Shown here one piece after another: positions 55,918 through 63,518 of a DNA stretch of 64,000 nucleotides. The notes beneath the pieces are model-generated. The model ran no database searches. It saw nothing but the letters and a program-made list of their open reading frames with translations, and was not told the DNA's origin. Position numbers and translations under genes: made by a program. Numbering within the stretch: the first letter of the stretch is position 1; every line of letters begins with the position of its first letter. The stretch is from Kordia jejudonensis (GTDB taxonomy: Bacteria > Bacteroidota > Bacteroidia > Flavobacteriales > Flavobacteriaceae), in the NCBI RefSeq assembly GCF_001005315.1, contig NZ_LBMG01000038.1, positions 1 to 64,000 on the forward strand, read 5' to 3'.

Positions 55918-56442
55918 TTATTTTATGGAAAATCCTTCTAATTGTTCTTTTAATATCATAAAAGCTCTGTGAACCCTGTATTCTACTACCTTAACAGTAA
56001 TACCCAACATTTCTGCGATTTCTTTTTGTTTTTTGTTTTCTGCCTTGCTTAACAAAAAAGCGACTCGGTATTCCTCTTTCATATTTTCTAAAACTGAATT
56101 GTATTTCTCTAAAAACTCCGCTTCTTGCATAATAAATTCAGGACTCTCGTTGGTATGGGTTTGAGTATTGGTTTTTTGATATTTCAGTTTTACTTTTTCA
56201 TGTTTTAGTTGATTTAGTACTAAATTATTAGCAACTGTAAAGAGAAAAGATTTTGCTTTGGAAGGAGAAACCATACCACAATTCTTCCAAAGTTTTAAAA
56301 AGGCTTCTTGTGTAGTATCATTAGGATTGCAAGTGCTACCATATTTGTAATATAAAAAATCATGTATATTTTTTGAAAGCTTCCGATAGATACTTTCAAA
56401 AATACGTTCTTCGCAAACATGAGTTTCTAGTTCTTTTTCCAC
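55918..56442 (-). CDS. ECF-type RNA polymerase sigma factor
   Basis: The 174 residues have region 2 (NIHDFLYYKYGSTCNPNDTT; FLKLWKNCG) and region 4 (EYRVAFLLSKAENKKQKEIA onward, then VKVVEYRVHRAF). No signal peptide is present. It directs transcription of the FecR/TonB receptor genes and perhaps of the divergent lipoprotein genes starting at 56556. Confidence 0.92.
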   Translation of the reverse strand: MEKELETHVCEERIFESIYRKLSKNIHDFLYYKYGSTCNPNDTTQEAFLKLWKNCGMVSPSKAKSFLFTVANNLVLNQLKHEKVKLKYQKTNTQTHTNESPEFIMQEAEFLEKYNSVLENMKEEYRVAFLLSKAENKKQKEIAEMLGITVKVVEYRVHRAFMILKEQLEGFSIK

Positions 56443-56555
56443 GTATAAAAATGTTAAAAAATCAAGATACTCATTTTTTTTTAATCAAAAGTCAGGGATT
56501 TTAATTTCATGGTTGTTGTATTAGCAAAAGAAGAAAAAACTAAACTTAAATACTT

Positions 56556-58337
56556 ATGAAAGCACTAACACAACTTTTCGCAATTGCATTACTTTTTGTA
56601 ATGGTAAGTACTTCCTGTAGAACAGAAGACATGGAAGTTATTGAAGCGCCACAGGAACAAACGTTGGATATCAACTCTCCAGTAAAAAGCCTGATGCAAC
56701 GCACTGCAACCAATGATGGTTCTTTTGATAATATTATTGATAATGCAAATTGTACTACTGTTCAGTTGCCTGTCACGGTAGTTGTAAATGGACTGGAAAT
56801 AACAATTGATTCCCAAGAGGATTTTGCCACTATTGAAGCTATTTTTGATGAATTTGATGATGATAATGATAATTTAGAAATTCAATTTCCTATTACCATC
56901 ACATTAACTGATTTTACAGAAGTAGTGATTAATAATGCCACTGAATTTGCAACATTTACTGCCAATTGTAACGGTCAAAATGTAAGTGATGACGATATTG
57001 AGTGTTTAGATTTTAATTATCCTATTGTCGCTTCATTCTTTAATACAAATAATGAATTGTTAGAAACTATTTCTATTATGAATGATGCAGAAATGTATGC
57101 GTTTATTGAAAATATTGATGACAACGATATCATTACCATTCAATTTCCAATTACAGTGACAACCTTTGATGGACAAACCATTACCATCAATAACTTTACA
57201 GAACTAGAAAACACGATCAATAACTATGATGATGTATGCGATGAAGACGATGACTATGATTATAATGATGACGATTGCAACAACTGTACAAACGATCAAT
57301 TAGCAACCGTATTAAGTCAATGTTCCAATTGGATGGTAGATAAGTTAGAACGAAATGACAATGATTTAGAAGATACCTATGTAGGTTACAATTTCAACTT
57401 TGGAACAGATGGAAGCATACAAATCACTTCTGGTACTGGAAACTTTGCAGGAACTTGGCAATCTTCTGGTTCAGGAAATAACATTTCAGTCATCATAAAT
57501 ATACCTGATTTCCCAGACTTTAACGCTACTTGGAATCTTCATGAGATAGAACAAGAAAATGATGAGACAAAAGTAGATTTACGACTTGGAGATGATCGTC
57601 TACGATTTGAAAGTGACTGCACATCTTCAGGAAACAATGGAAATGTGGATGACACTGCTTTAGTCAATTCACTTACTATGGGCGATTGGTATATTACTTA
57701 TTATTTTGATGATACAGATGAAACAACAAATTATACAGATTATGTATTCAATTTCGCTTCTGATGGTTCTGCAACTGCTAACTTAATGGGAACAATTACG
57801 AATGGTTTTTGGAATACGTCTGTTGGCGATCAAACAGCATTAGAACTCAACTTAAACTTTGGTAATACTTCTCCTTTAGACGAACTGGCTGAAGATTGGG
57901 ATGTGTTGGAAGTTACCAATGACATTATACGCTTAAAAGATGTGAGTGGTGGCGATGGAAGTATCGACTATCTAACTTTTGAACGCAATCCTTCAACTGG
58001 CGGAAGCACAAACAATTTAGACACCATTCTAAGTGATGGCACATGGATTGTAGATTCATACACAGACGATGGAACTGATGAAACTTCTGACTATACAGGA
58101 TATCAACTGACATTTATGAGTAATGGAACTGTACAAGCAACAAATGGAACTATAATTAATGGAACATGGAATGTTCAAAATGCTGGAAATGTACTAAACC
58201 TTAATTTCAGTGGAATTCCATTTGACGAATTTAATGACGATTGGGATGTGATTTCTGTAACGGCTACGGAAGTAATTCTCCAAGATGTTAGTGGCGGTAA
58301 TGGTGGAACAGATGTGCTTAAATTCTCTAAACTTTAA
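56556..58337 (+). CDS. Large acidic lipoprotein with repeated domains
   Basis: The 593-residue protein has a lipoprotein signal (VSTSCRTED, Cys21). The first part (about 60-230) repeats a beta unit of the form PITITL...VVINNATEFATF three to four times. An Asp/Asn-rich hinge (about 228-245) follows. Three lipocalin-like units come next (about 250-360, 372-480, 488-593). Each opens with a W-containing strand, followed by DYTGYQLTFMSNGT-type motifs, and ends with LQDVSGG-type motifs. Exact function is unknown. It is divergent from the ECF sigma factor and followed by a one-unit paralogue. Confidence 0.75.
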   Translation: MKALTQLFAIALLFVMVSTSCRTEDMEVIEAPQEQTLDINSPVKSLMQRTATNDGSFDNIIDNANCTTVQLPVTVVVNGLEITIDSQEDFATIEAIFDEFDDDNDNLEIQFPITITLTDFTEVVINNATEFATFTANCNGQNVSDDDIECLDFNYPIVASFFNTNNELLETISIMNDAEMYAFIENIDDNDIITIQFPITVTTFDGQTITINNFTELENTINNYDDVCDEDDDYDYNDDDCNNCTNDQLATVLSQCSNWMVDKLERNDNDLEDTYVGYNFNFGTDGSIQITSGTGNFAGTWQSSGSGNNISVIINIPDFPDFNATWNLHEIEQENDETKVDLRLGDDRLRFESDCTSSGNNGNVDDTALVNSLTMGDWYITYYFDDTDETTNYTDYVFNFASDGSATANLMGTITNGFWNTSVGDQTALELNLNFGNTSPLDELAEDWDVLEVTNDIIRLKDVSGGDGSIDYLTFERNPSTGGSTNNLDTILSDGTWIVDSYTDDGTDETSDYTGYQLTFMSNGTVQATNGTIINGTWNVQNAGNVLNLNFSGIPFDEFNDDWDVISVTATEVILQDVSGGNGGTDVLKFSKL

Positions 58338-58349
58338 ATATTTACAATT

Positions 58350-58832
58350 ATGAAAACAACATTCAAATTAGTTTTTTTATTAATGATAAGTTTCTCTCTT
58401 ATGTCAACTACTTGTGAAACAGATGATGATGTGCTTATTGACAACTCTCAAACCATTGCCGAAATAGCAAATATTGCCGAATCAGGCACATGGAGAATTA
58501 CAAGTTTTGTAGACTCTGGACAAGATGAAACCAACGATTTTAATAACTACAATTTTACCTTTGAAGCTAGTGGAACAGTAACTGCTAGTGATGGAACAAA
58601 TCAAATACAAGGAACTTGGTCTGTTTCAGATGATAGTAATAGTAGTGATGACAGTAGTTCTGATGATGATATTGATTTTAATATCTCATTCAACGTACCT
58701 AATACAAGTGAATTTTTCGATTTGAATGACGATTGGGATATCATCAGTTATTCTTCTACTACAATTAGTTTACAAGATATAAGTGGTGGAAATGGCGGAA
58801 CAGACACCTTAGTTTTCCAAAGAAACAATTAA
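58350..58832 (+). CDS. Small lipoprotein with one lipocalin-like unit
   Basis: The 160 residues have a lipoprotein signal (LMSTTCETDDD). One copy of the unit found three times in the upstream gene follows (GTWRITSFVDSGQDETNDF to LQDISGGNGGTDTLVF). A Ser/Asp tract interrupts it around residue 100. It starts 12 bp after that gene and ends at a good terminator, so the two form an operon. Function is unknown. Confidence 0.75.
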   Translation: MKTTFKLVFLLMISFSLMSTTCETDDDVLIDNSQTIAEIANIAESGTWRITSFVDSGQDETNDFNNYNFTFEASGTVTASDGTNQIQGTWSVSDDSNSSDDSSSDDDIDFNISFNVPNTSEFFDLNDDWDIISYSSTTISLQDISGGNGGTDTLVFQRNN

Positions 58833-58868
58833 TCTTTTTTTGCCCTAAAAAACCTTAATAGTTAGTTG

Positions 58869-58901
58869 AAGCTGCCTTTTGTAAAAAAGGTAGCTTTTTT
58901 G
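58869..58901 (+). terminator. Terminator of the lipoprotein operon
   Basis: AAGCTGCCTTTT (58869-58880) pairs with AAAAGGTAGCTT (58885-58896, one G-T pair), followed by a T run. Confidence 0.85.
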
Positions 58902-59203
58902 TTTTCACCTTGATTGAAGATCAATAAAGAGTGCAAACTATTTTTCATAAAGAAAGTGATATTATTAGATGATAATTTTTTTTAAAACACTTAAAGTATT
59001 ACTTTAAATAACCTTAGCTAATATTTATCTCGCAATTTCAAAAACAAAAAAATCAATTCAAAAAGTATATAAAAATTCATCAAATTCTTTTAGAACTTTT
59101 TAGTAAAAACAATATAAACTTTTTGCAATTTCACTTAAAACATAGCACAATTTTTACACAAATCTAGTACAAACAAAAACAAATTTTATTAGATATTTTT
59201 ACA

Positions 59204-59282
59204 AAAATTTATTGAAAATTTGTGAAGTTTTTGTGGAATATTTGGCAAAATTTATTGAAAATTTTATCAAGTTTTATTGAAA
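59204..59282. repeat. AT-rich direct repeats in a gene-free stretch
   Basis: AAAATTTATTGAAAATTT occurs exactly at 59204-59221 and 59247-59264. Its core TTTATTGAAA recurs at 59273-59282. Intervals are 43 and 22 bp, close to whole helical turns. The surrounding 58980-59460 is extremely AT-rich with no gene. It may be a protein-binding or bent-DNA region. Confidence 0.55.
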
Positions 59283-59467
59283 TACTAAACAAACATTAAT
59301 ATAATTTTTGACAAAGTTTATACCAATATTAAATAAATACTAATCAAAATTTTGTCAAAAACTAGATGAAATTTTAATAAAAATTATTCTCAAAACAATT
59401 GATTTACAAAACCTTATACCAAAAAGTTGTTTTTTATTATTTTCTAAAAATAAATAAAGTAACTATT

Positions 59468-60697
59468 TTACTCATCTTTTAACGAATTAGCACTTAGAAT
59501 TTGATTTGTACGTTTCATATCAATATAAACTCTATTTCCCTGATTTATAAATTTGTCAAGTATCGATTCTGAAAGTCCAATATTTTTAGCTAATAAATAT
59601 CCAATCACAAAATCAAATAAGAAGCTTACGTATAGTAACTCAAAGTCAGAATAAATACCTCTATTTTTTTGATTACTATGAACATGATAATCCCTTGATC
59701 GTATCACTTTTCCTGCAAATGAACTCCATTCTTCATCAGTCAATTTTCCTATAGACTTAAAAATTTCTTCGTAGTTCTTAATATACTTTTTTAAATTATT
59801 TTGATCAATACCTGAGTAAATTTTACAAAACGCTTCAAACGTAGAAATACTATTTGTAAATCGCTTACTATGACTAATACCACTTGAGATAAAATTATCC
59901 ATTAATCTATGTAGACAAAATCTAAAATTATCGTTAGTATAAGCTGCAATCAGAATTTTAGATAATTCACTTTTAATGTCTTTATATTCTGTATATATAA
60001 AATTATACGTACTTTTTGATAGTTTTTTATCATTATAGTAAACCTCTTGCCAAGCATTACAACCTAAACATTGAAATTTAAATTCGCTAAACTTGCTGGA
60101 ACCTCCTCTTAAAAACTGAAGCACTTCTTGAAATTGATCATAAATTTCGATGGCTTTTAAAACACTAACAGCTTCTTTTAAAATAAACTTTACCTTTCCG
60201 TGATTACTTATAACAAGTTTTGAACGATTCTTCATTCGATAACTTATGAATTGTTGAATTTCAATCATAAATTCATCTTGTTGGATTTCGTATTGATCTG
60301 TAAATTCCTTTTTACTCAAAGAGTTTGTCTGATTATTATACCAGACAGCGTGATTTATCCATTTGACTATTGCTTCATTAATGACATAGAATTCTTTTAT
60401 CAATAAATTTTCAGTTAAAATTATATGTTCATTACTAACAAAAAGATATTTAGGCTTGTAAACTCTGGATTCTATAATCCCTGAAGTTTGATTTTGTATT
60501 AAGCAGTCAACAAAAGTTGCGTATCCAAGTCCTGTAAAAACACCTACGATTTGTAATTCCTTAAATACCATTTCAGAAGAATGTAGATTGGTTTCAATAA
60601 AAATATCATCCTCCTTAAAGAATAGAATACCGAATTGTTTTTGACTTTCTTTTCCTAAAAACCATATTTCGCCGTGATATCTTTTTTGCTTATCCAT
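59468..60697 (-). CDS. ApeA-like HEPN-domain protein, probable anti-phage defence
   Basis: The 409-residue protein starts RYHGEIWFLGKESQKQFGIL, which resembles the ApeA N-terminal beta domain. It ends in a helical HEPN region (about 250-400). The HEPN catalytic pattern R-x4-6-H is present in VIRSRDYHVHSNQ. A CLGC motif lies near residue 210. ApeA proteins are single-gene defence systems that act as abortive RNases. The neighbourhood (repressor-like gene, small peptides, AT-rich flanks) fits an accessory region. Confidence 0.72.
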   Translation of the reverse strand: MDKQKRYHGEIWFLGKESQKQFGILFFKEDDIFIETNLHSSEMVFKELQIVGVFTGLGYATFVDCLIQNQTSGIIESRVYKPKYLFVSNEHIILTENLLIKEFYVINEAIVKWINHAVWYNNQTNSLSKKEFTDQYEIQQDEFMIEIQQFISYRMKNRSKLVISNHGKVKFILKEAVSVLKAIEIYDQFQEVLQFLRGGSSKFSEFKFQCLGCNAWQEVYYNDKKLSKSTYNFIYTEYKDIKSELSKILIAAYTNDNFRFCLHRLMDNFISSGISHSKRFTNSISTFEAFCKIYSGIDQNNLKKYIKNYEEIFKSIGKLTDEEWSSFAGKVIRSRDYHVHSNQKNRGIYSDFELLYVSFLFDFVIGYLLAKNIGLSESILDKFINQGNRVYIDMKRTNQILSANSLKDE

Positions 60698-61087
60698 TAT
60701 GTTATTTATATTATTGCTCTGTTATCATGTTTTTGTTAAGATTCACAATGATTTTTTTTTGGAGTGTAAACAAAATGATCATAATGAGTTTTTTTTGTAT
60801 GTATTGAAATAAGAAAATTTTAATACGATTAAATTATAGTTAGTATCAAAAACATTTTTTTCTGATGTAAAACAAATATAATTTGATGTGAAAACAAGAT
60901 AGTATATTATTTCATATAAATTTCTTTAAAAGTAAATACCATTTAGTCAGTAAGGCAAAACCATAATTCCACATTTTGAATGAAAATTCGCTATTAAATA
61001 TTATATTTGATTGTATAATATTACTACTTTAGCTATAACTTTACAGTGTTTATAAGGTGTAAATTTCTGACTACTGCCGTTTTCATA

Positions 61088-61095
61088 TACATTTG
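61088..61095 (+). promoter_or_regulatory. TAnnTTTG -7 element
   Basis: TACATTTG matches the consensus exactly and lies 30 bp before the ATG of the 54-residue lipoprotein at 61126. The rest of 60698-61087 shows no gene. Confidence 0.55.
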
Positions 61096-61125
61096 ATTTA
61101 ATGTTAATTATTAAATCAAACAACC

Positions 61126-61290
61126 ATGAGAAAAATTGTATGTATTAGTGCATTAGTGTTCGGATTATCACTTTTTAATAGCTGTACACCTAATAGTGTT
61201 GAAGAACAAGAATATGAAGAATTTCAAGCAACAGACAAGGGAGACGTTACAGCTCCAGGAGTCGAAGACGAAGAAGATTCAAACGACTAG
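61126..61290 (+). CDS. 54-residue lipoprotein
   Basis: A short frame from ATG 61126 to TAG 61288-61290 encodes a lipoprotein signal (FGLSLFNSCTPN, Cys20) and an acidic tail. Small lipoproteins of this style (SCT followed by E/Q and Gly/Asp-rich ends) are common in Flavobacteriaceae. It was too short for automatic detection. Its last ~77 bp overlap the next gene in another frame. Confidence 0.65.
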   Translation: MRKIVCISALVFGLSLFNSCTPNSVEEQEYEEFQATDKGDVTAPGVEDEEDSND

Positions 61291-62044
61291 ATTTATTTTA
61301 TACATAACTGCAATAATTTCTGTTATTGCAGTTTTTTCTCATGTATTTTTTCCAACTACGAATCCAGAAGTAGTACAAGCAAGATCTGCACATAAAAAAG
61401 TAAAAAAGGAAAGAGATACTAAGTTTGCAGAATTGAGAATAAACCAAGAACACTATTCTAAAGGTATAATTACCAAAAATGAATTTGACGAACTTAATAG
61501 GAGTTTATTAACTGATTACCTTATTCTTTATGATGAATCTAACATAAAGTATAAAGAACTTGGTTTAGTTAAACAAGAATCAAAAGTTTTCTATTTTAAA
61601 AACATGAATGTTTTTTTATATCAAACTAGCGTCTTTGTAGTGCTGTTAATTTTATCAGTTTTGTTCTACATTACGCTTCAATTGATAGAATACAAATCAT
61701 TAAAAAGAGCGTATCAATTTTGTTCTTTTGCTTTTATGACTATTGCATTCTATTATTTAGTTTGGATTTTTTACCCAAAATCTGAATTACCCTTCTTAGC
61801 ATATATTTTCACAATGTTGGTTATTGCTTCAATTTCAACAGTTGCAAGTAGGTATTTTTTAAAGTGGATAATTCAAAAAGAGTCTATCGTATTCATTCAT
61901 AAAGAAAACTTTAAACGTTTATGGTATTTCATAATCAATATAACACCAAATTTTATAAGCGATACTAAAAAGAAAGAAGACTATATTGATGGATATACAA
62001 AAGAAATAGAGGAATTTAAAATACCCTACCATGAAGAACCATAA
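61214..62044 (+). CDS. Four-helix membrane protein of unknown function
   Basis: From ATG 61214 the protein has 276 residues: a charged head, one helix (about 28-45), a Lys/Glu coiled-coil-like region carrying AHKKVKKERDTKFAELRINQ, then three more helices (about 145-215). Starts further left (GTG 61196, TTG 61199) are possible. The 77-bp overlap with the 54-residue lipoprotein is unusual, so the true start could lie nearer 61270. No family recognised. Confidence 0.6.
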   Translation: MKNFKQQTRETLQLQESKTKKIQTTRFILYITAIISVIAVFSHVFFPTTNPEVVQARSAHKKVKKERDTKFAELRINQEHYSKGIITKNEFDELNRSLLTDYLILYDESNIKYKELGLVKQESKVFYFKNMNVFLYQTSVFVVLLILSVLFYITLQLIEYKSLKRAYQFCSFAFMTIAFYYLVWIFYPKSELPFLAYIFTMLVIASISTVASRYFLKWIIQKESIVFIHKENFKRLWYFIINITPNFISDTKKKEDYIDGYTKEIEEFKIPYHEEP

Positions 62045-62222
62045 TATCAAAAAAGTAAAACATTTACACAAACTCGGATATTTAAAAAAAGATTCTTCTG
62101 ATAAAGCAATAGAGGAAATTGAAAAAAAAGTAGAAGAACTCCGAAAAGAAGTAGAACGCATGAAAAAAGAAAATGACCATTATTTAAGTCACCTACCTAA
62201 AGGTATTGATTTAGCTTTTTAA
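62031..62222 (+). CDS. Short coiled-coil protein
   Basis: The 63 residues are highly charged with heptad-like spacing (AIEEIEKKVEELRKEVERMK). The gene overlaps the membrane protein gene by 14 bp, suggesting an operon. Its stop overlaps by 4 bp the stop of the converging repressor-like gene. Function is unknown. Confidence 0.6.
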   Translation: MKNHNIKKVKHLHKLGYLKKDSSDKAIEEIEKKVEELRKEVERMKKENDHYLSHLPKGIDLAF

Positions 62223-62665
62223 TCGGAATCTTTATCGGTTGAATGTGGCTTGATAATTCCAAACTCAATTAATCTTTGACGTATTTTTTGTTCTGCTAAA
62301 TTATCTATAAATAACTTCAAATATTCCGACTTCTTATAATATTCCTCTTTATTCTTAACAAAGTGATCTACCAATTCTATAAGTTCAAAACGAACACCAA
62401 GCTTCTCTAAGTATATATCTTTTGAATCATTCGATTCTAGTAACATTTCCCCAGTGCCATCCGTCAACCATTCGCGAGATACATTAAACTCTGTACACAG
62501 TATGTCGGTTAGTACTTGTCTTGATTTTTCTCTTGGATTGTCAATGATTCCGTTTTTAATTTTATCAGCCGAAACTTGAGACAGCAAACCGTTACTAATC
62601 TGTTGGATTTTATACCCGCTAATATCCAATTCTTTCATGGCATTACGTATTCGATTGATATTCAT
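62219..62665 (-). CDS. Phage-repressor-like helix-turn-helix regulator
   Basis: The 148 residues have an N-terminal helix-turn-helix (GYKIQQISNGLLSQVSADKI onward). The segment NVSREWLTDGTGEML, typical of Bacteroidota CI-like repressors, comes next. The C-terminal part (about 85-148) is helical with no S24 peptidase residues seen, so it is not a LexA-type self-cleaving form. It is transcribed away from the small-peptide genes, with a candidate operator between. Confidence 0.75.
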   Translation of the reverse strand: MNINRIRNAMKELDISGYKIQQISNGLLSQVSADKIKNGIIDNPREKSRQVLTDILCTEFNVSREWLTDGTGEMLLESNDSKDIYLEKLGVRFELIELVDHFVKNKEEYYKKSEYLKLFIDNLAEQKIRQRLIEFGIIKPHSTDKDSD

Positions 62666-62710
62666 ATTTTTTAATTTGTATAAAAATTATATAATTTATA
62701 AAACTTTTAT

Positions 62711-62736
62711 TATATTTGTTTTGGTCGATAACCAAA
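62711..62736 (+). promoter_or_regulatory. Promoter with operator-like inverted repeat for the GG-peptide genes
   Basis: TATATTTG (62711-62718) is a perfect TAnnTTTG. Directly after it lies TTTGGT-CGATA-ACCAAA (62720-62736), covering the expected transcription start. This is where a repressor would block a rightward transcript toward the peptide genes. Confidence 0.5.
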
Positions 62737-62913
62737 GATATTAAAATTAAGCGCAAAGAAAGCTGCTATTATTAATTTCTGAATAATAAACAACACAAAC
62801 AAATACCATATTCGGAAAAGACAGAAAATAAAAGTAATTTACCTAAAATAAGGGGAAGATTCCCCTTACTTATTGTGCAATTTTTTAGTTTATTTGTAGT
62901 TATCATATTATAG

Positions 62914-62991
62914 AATGATTCCCCTATTTCCATAAGTTGTATTGCAGAATTTAAAATGGGCGATGCTGAAAACCCTATTAGAATAGAGTAA
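62914..62991 (+). pseudogene. Relic of a GG-leader peptide gene
   Basis: The frame ends KMGDAENPIRIE before TAA at 62989-62991. AATGGGCGATGCTGAAAAC is nearly identical to AATGGGCGATCCTGAAAAA in the intact gene at 63015-63197. A stop (62911-62913) and no GG leader upstream point to a decayed copy or partial duplication. Confidence 0.45.
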
Positions 62992-63014
62992 GCAAAACTA
63001 TTATTTATACACTT

Positions 63015-63197
63015 ATGAAAGTAAACAAGTTTAAGCAAATCGAAAAAGTTAATTTATCTCAAATTTATGGAGGAACAAAACTCCATAAAACTACAATGGG
63101 CGATCCTGAAAAACCAGAATATACTGATGTTCATATTGATAGAGACGACGATGACAAATGGAGTGAAGGAGACGAATTCGTAGTCACTAGACTTTAA
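63015..63197 (+). CDS. GG-leader precursor peptide with EF-hand-like loop (1)
   Basis: The 60-residue peptide has a Lys-rich leader ending LSQIYGG (Gly19-Gly20), as in Bacteroidota natural-product and bacteriocin-type precursors cut by C39 peptidase-transporters. The core holds a 12-residue acidic loop D42-R-D-D-D-D-K-W-S-E-G-D53. This follows the EF-hand spacing with Asp at 1, 3 and 5 and an acidic position 12. There are no Cys residues, so lanthionine rings are unlikely. A paralogue follows 30 bp downstream. Confidence 0.7.
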   Translation: MKVNKFKQIEKVNLSQIYGGTKLHKTTMGDPEKPEYTDVHIDRDDDDKWSEGDEFVVTRL

Positions 63198-63227
63198 AAA
63201 TTTATTAACAAAATTTATTAGAAAATT

Positions 63228-63443
63228 ATGAAAGCAAAAAGTATAAAAAAATTAAAAACTTTAAAAGTAGAAATTCCTTCTATCTATGGCGGATTTGATG
63301 GAATTCATGCAACTGGAGGTGGAACTATTCAAAATATGGCTTATGAAAGTGATTTATTTGTAGATGATAATGGCGATGGAAAATGGAACGCAGGAGAATC
63401 GATGCATTTTTACCACACAACACCTGTAATAAACAGATTGTAA
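63228..63443 (+). CDS. GG-leader precursor peptide with EF-hand-like loop (2)
   Basis: The 71-residue peptide has a Lys-rich leader ending IPSIYGG (Gly21-Gly22). A Gly-rich start of the core and a textbook loop D46-D-N-G-D-G-K-W-N-A-G-E57 follow. Positions 1, 3, 5, 6 and 12 of the EF-hand are all satisfied, with Trp at 8. The ending INRL resembles VTRL of peptide 1. Calcium binding is a prediction. A perfect hairpin follows at 63466. Confidence 0.72.
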   Translation: MKAKSIKKLKTLKVEIPSIYGGFDGIHATGGGTIQNMAYESDLFVDDNGDGKWNAGESMHFYHTTPVINRL

Positions 63444-63465
63444 TTTTTATATTATTAAATCAGTA

Positions 63466-63502
63466 ACCTACTTATACTAAAGTATTATTTGTATAAGTAG
63501 GT
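63466..63502 (+). terminator. Perfect 12-bp hairpin after the peptide genes
   Basis: ACCTACTTATAC (63466-63477) pairs with GTATAAGTAGGT (63491-63502) around a 13-nt loop. The T run after it is poor, so it could be partial termination before the next gene. Confidence 0.6.
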
Positions 63503-63518
63503 GTTAAAAAACAAGATC

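Noticed and set aside
59204-59282. Replication origin iterons
   Set aside because: No replication initiator gene or DnaA boxes were recognised nearby, and the repeats are too few.
62772-63038. 88-residue minus-strand frame
   Set aside because: It overlaps the relic and the start of the GG-peptide gene and shows no recognisable features.
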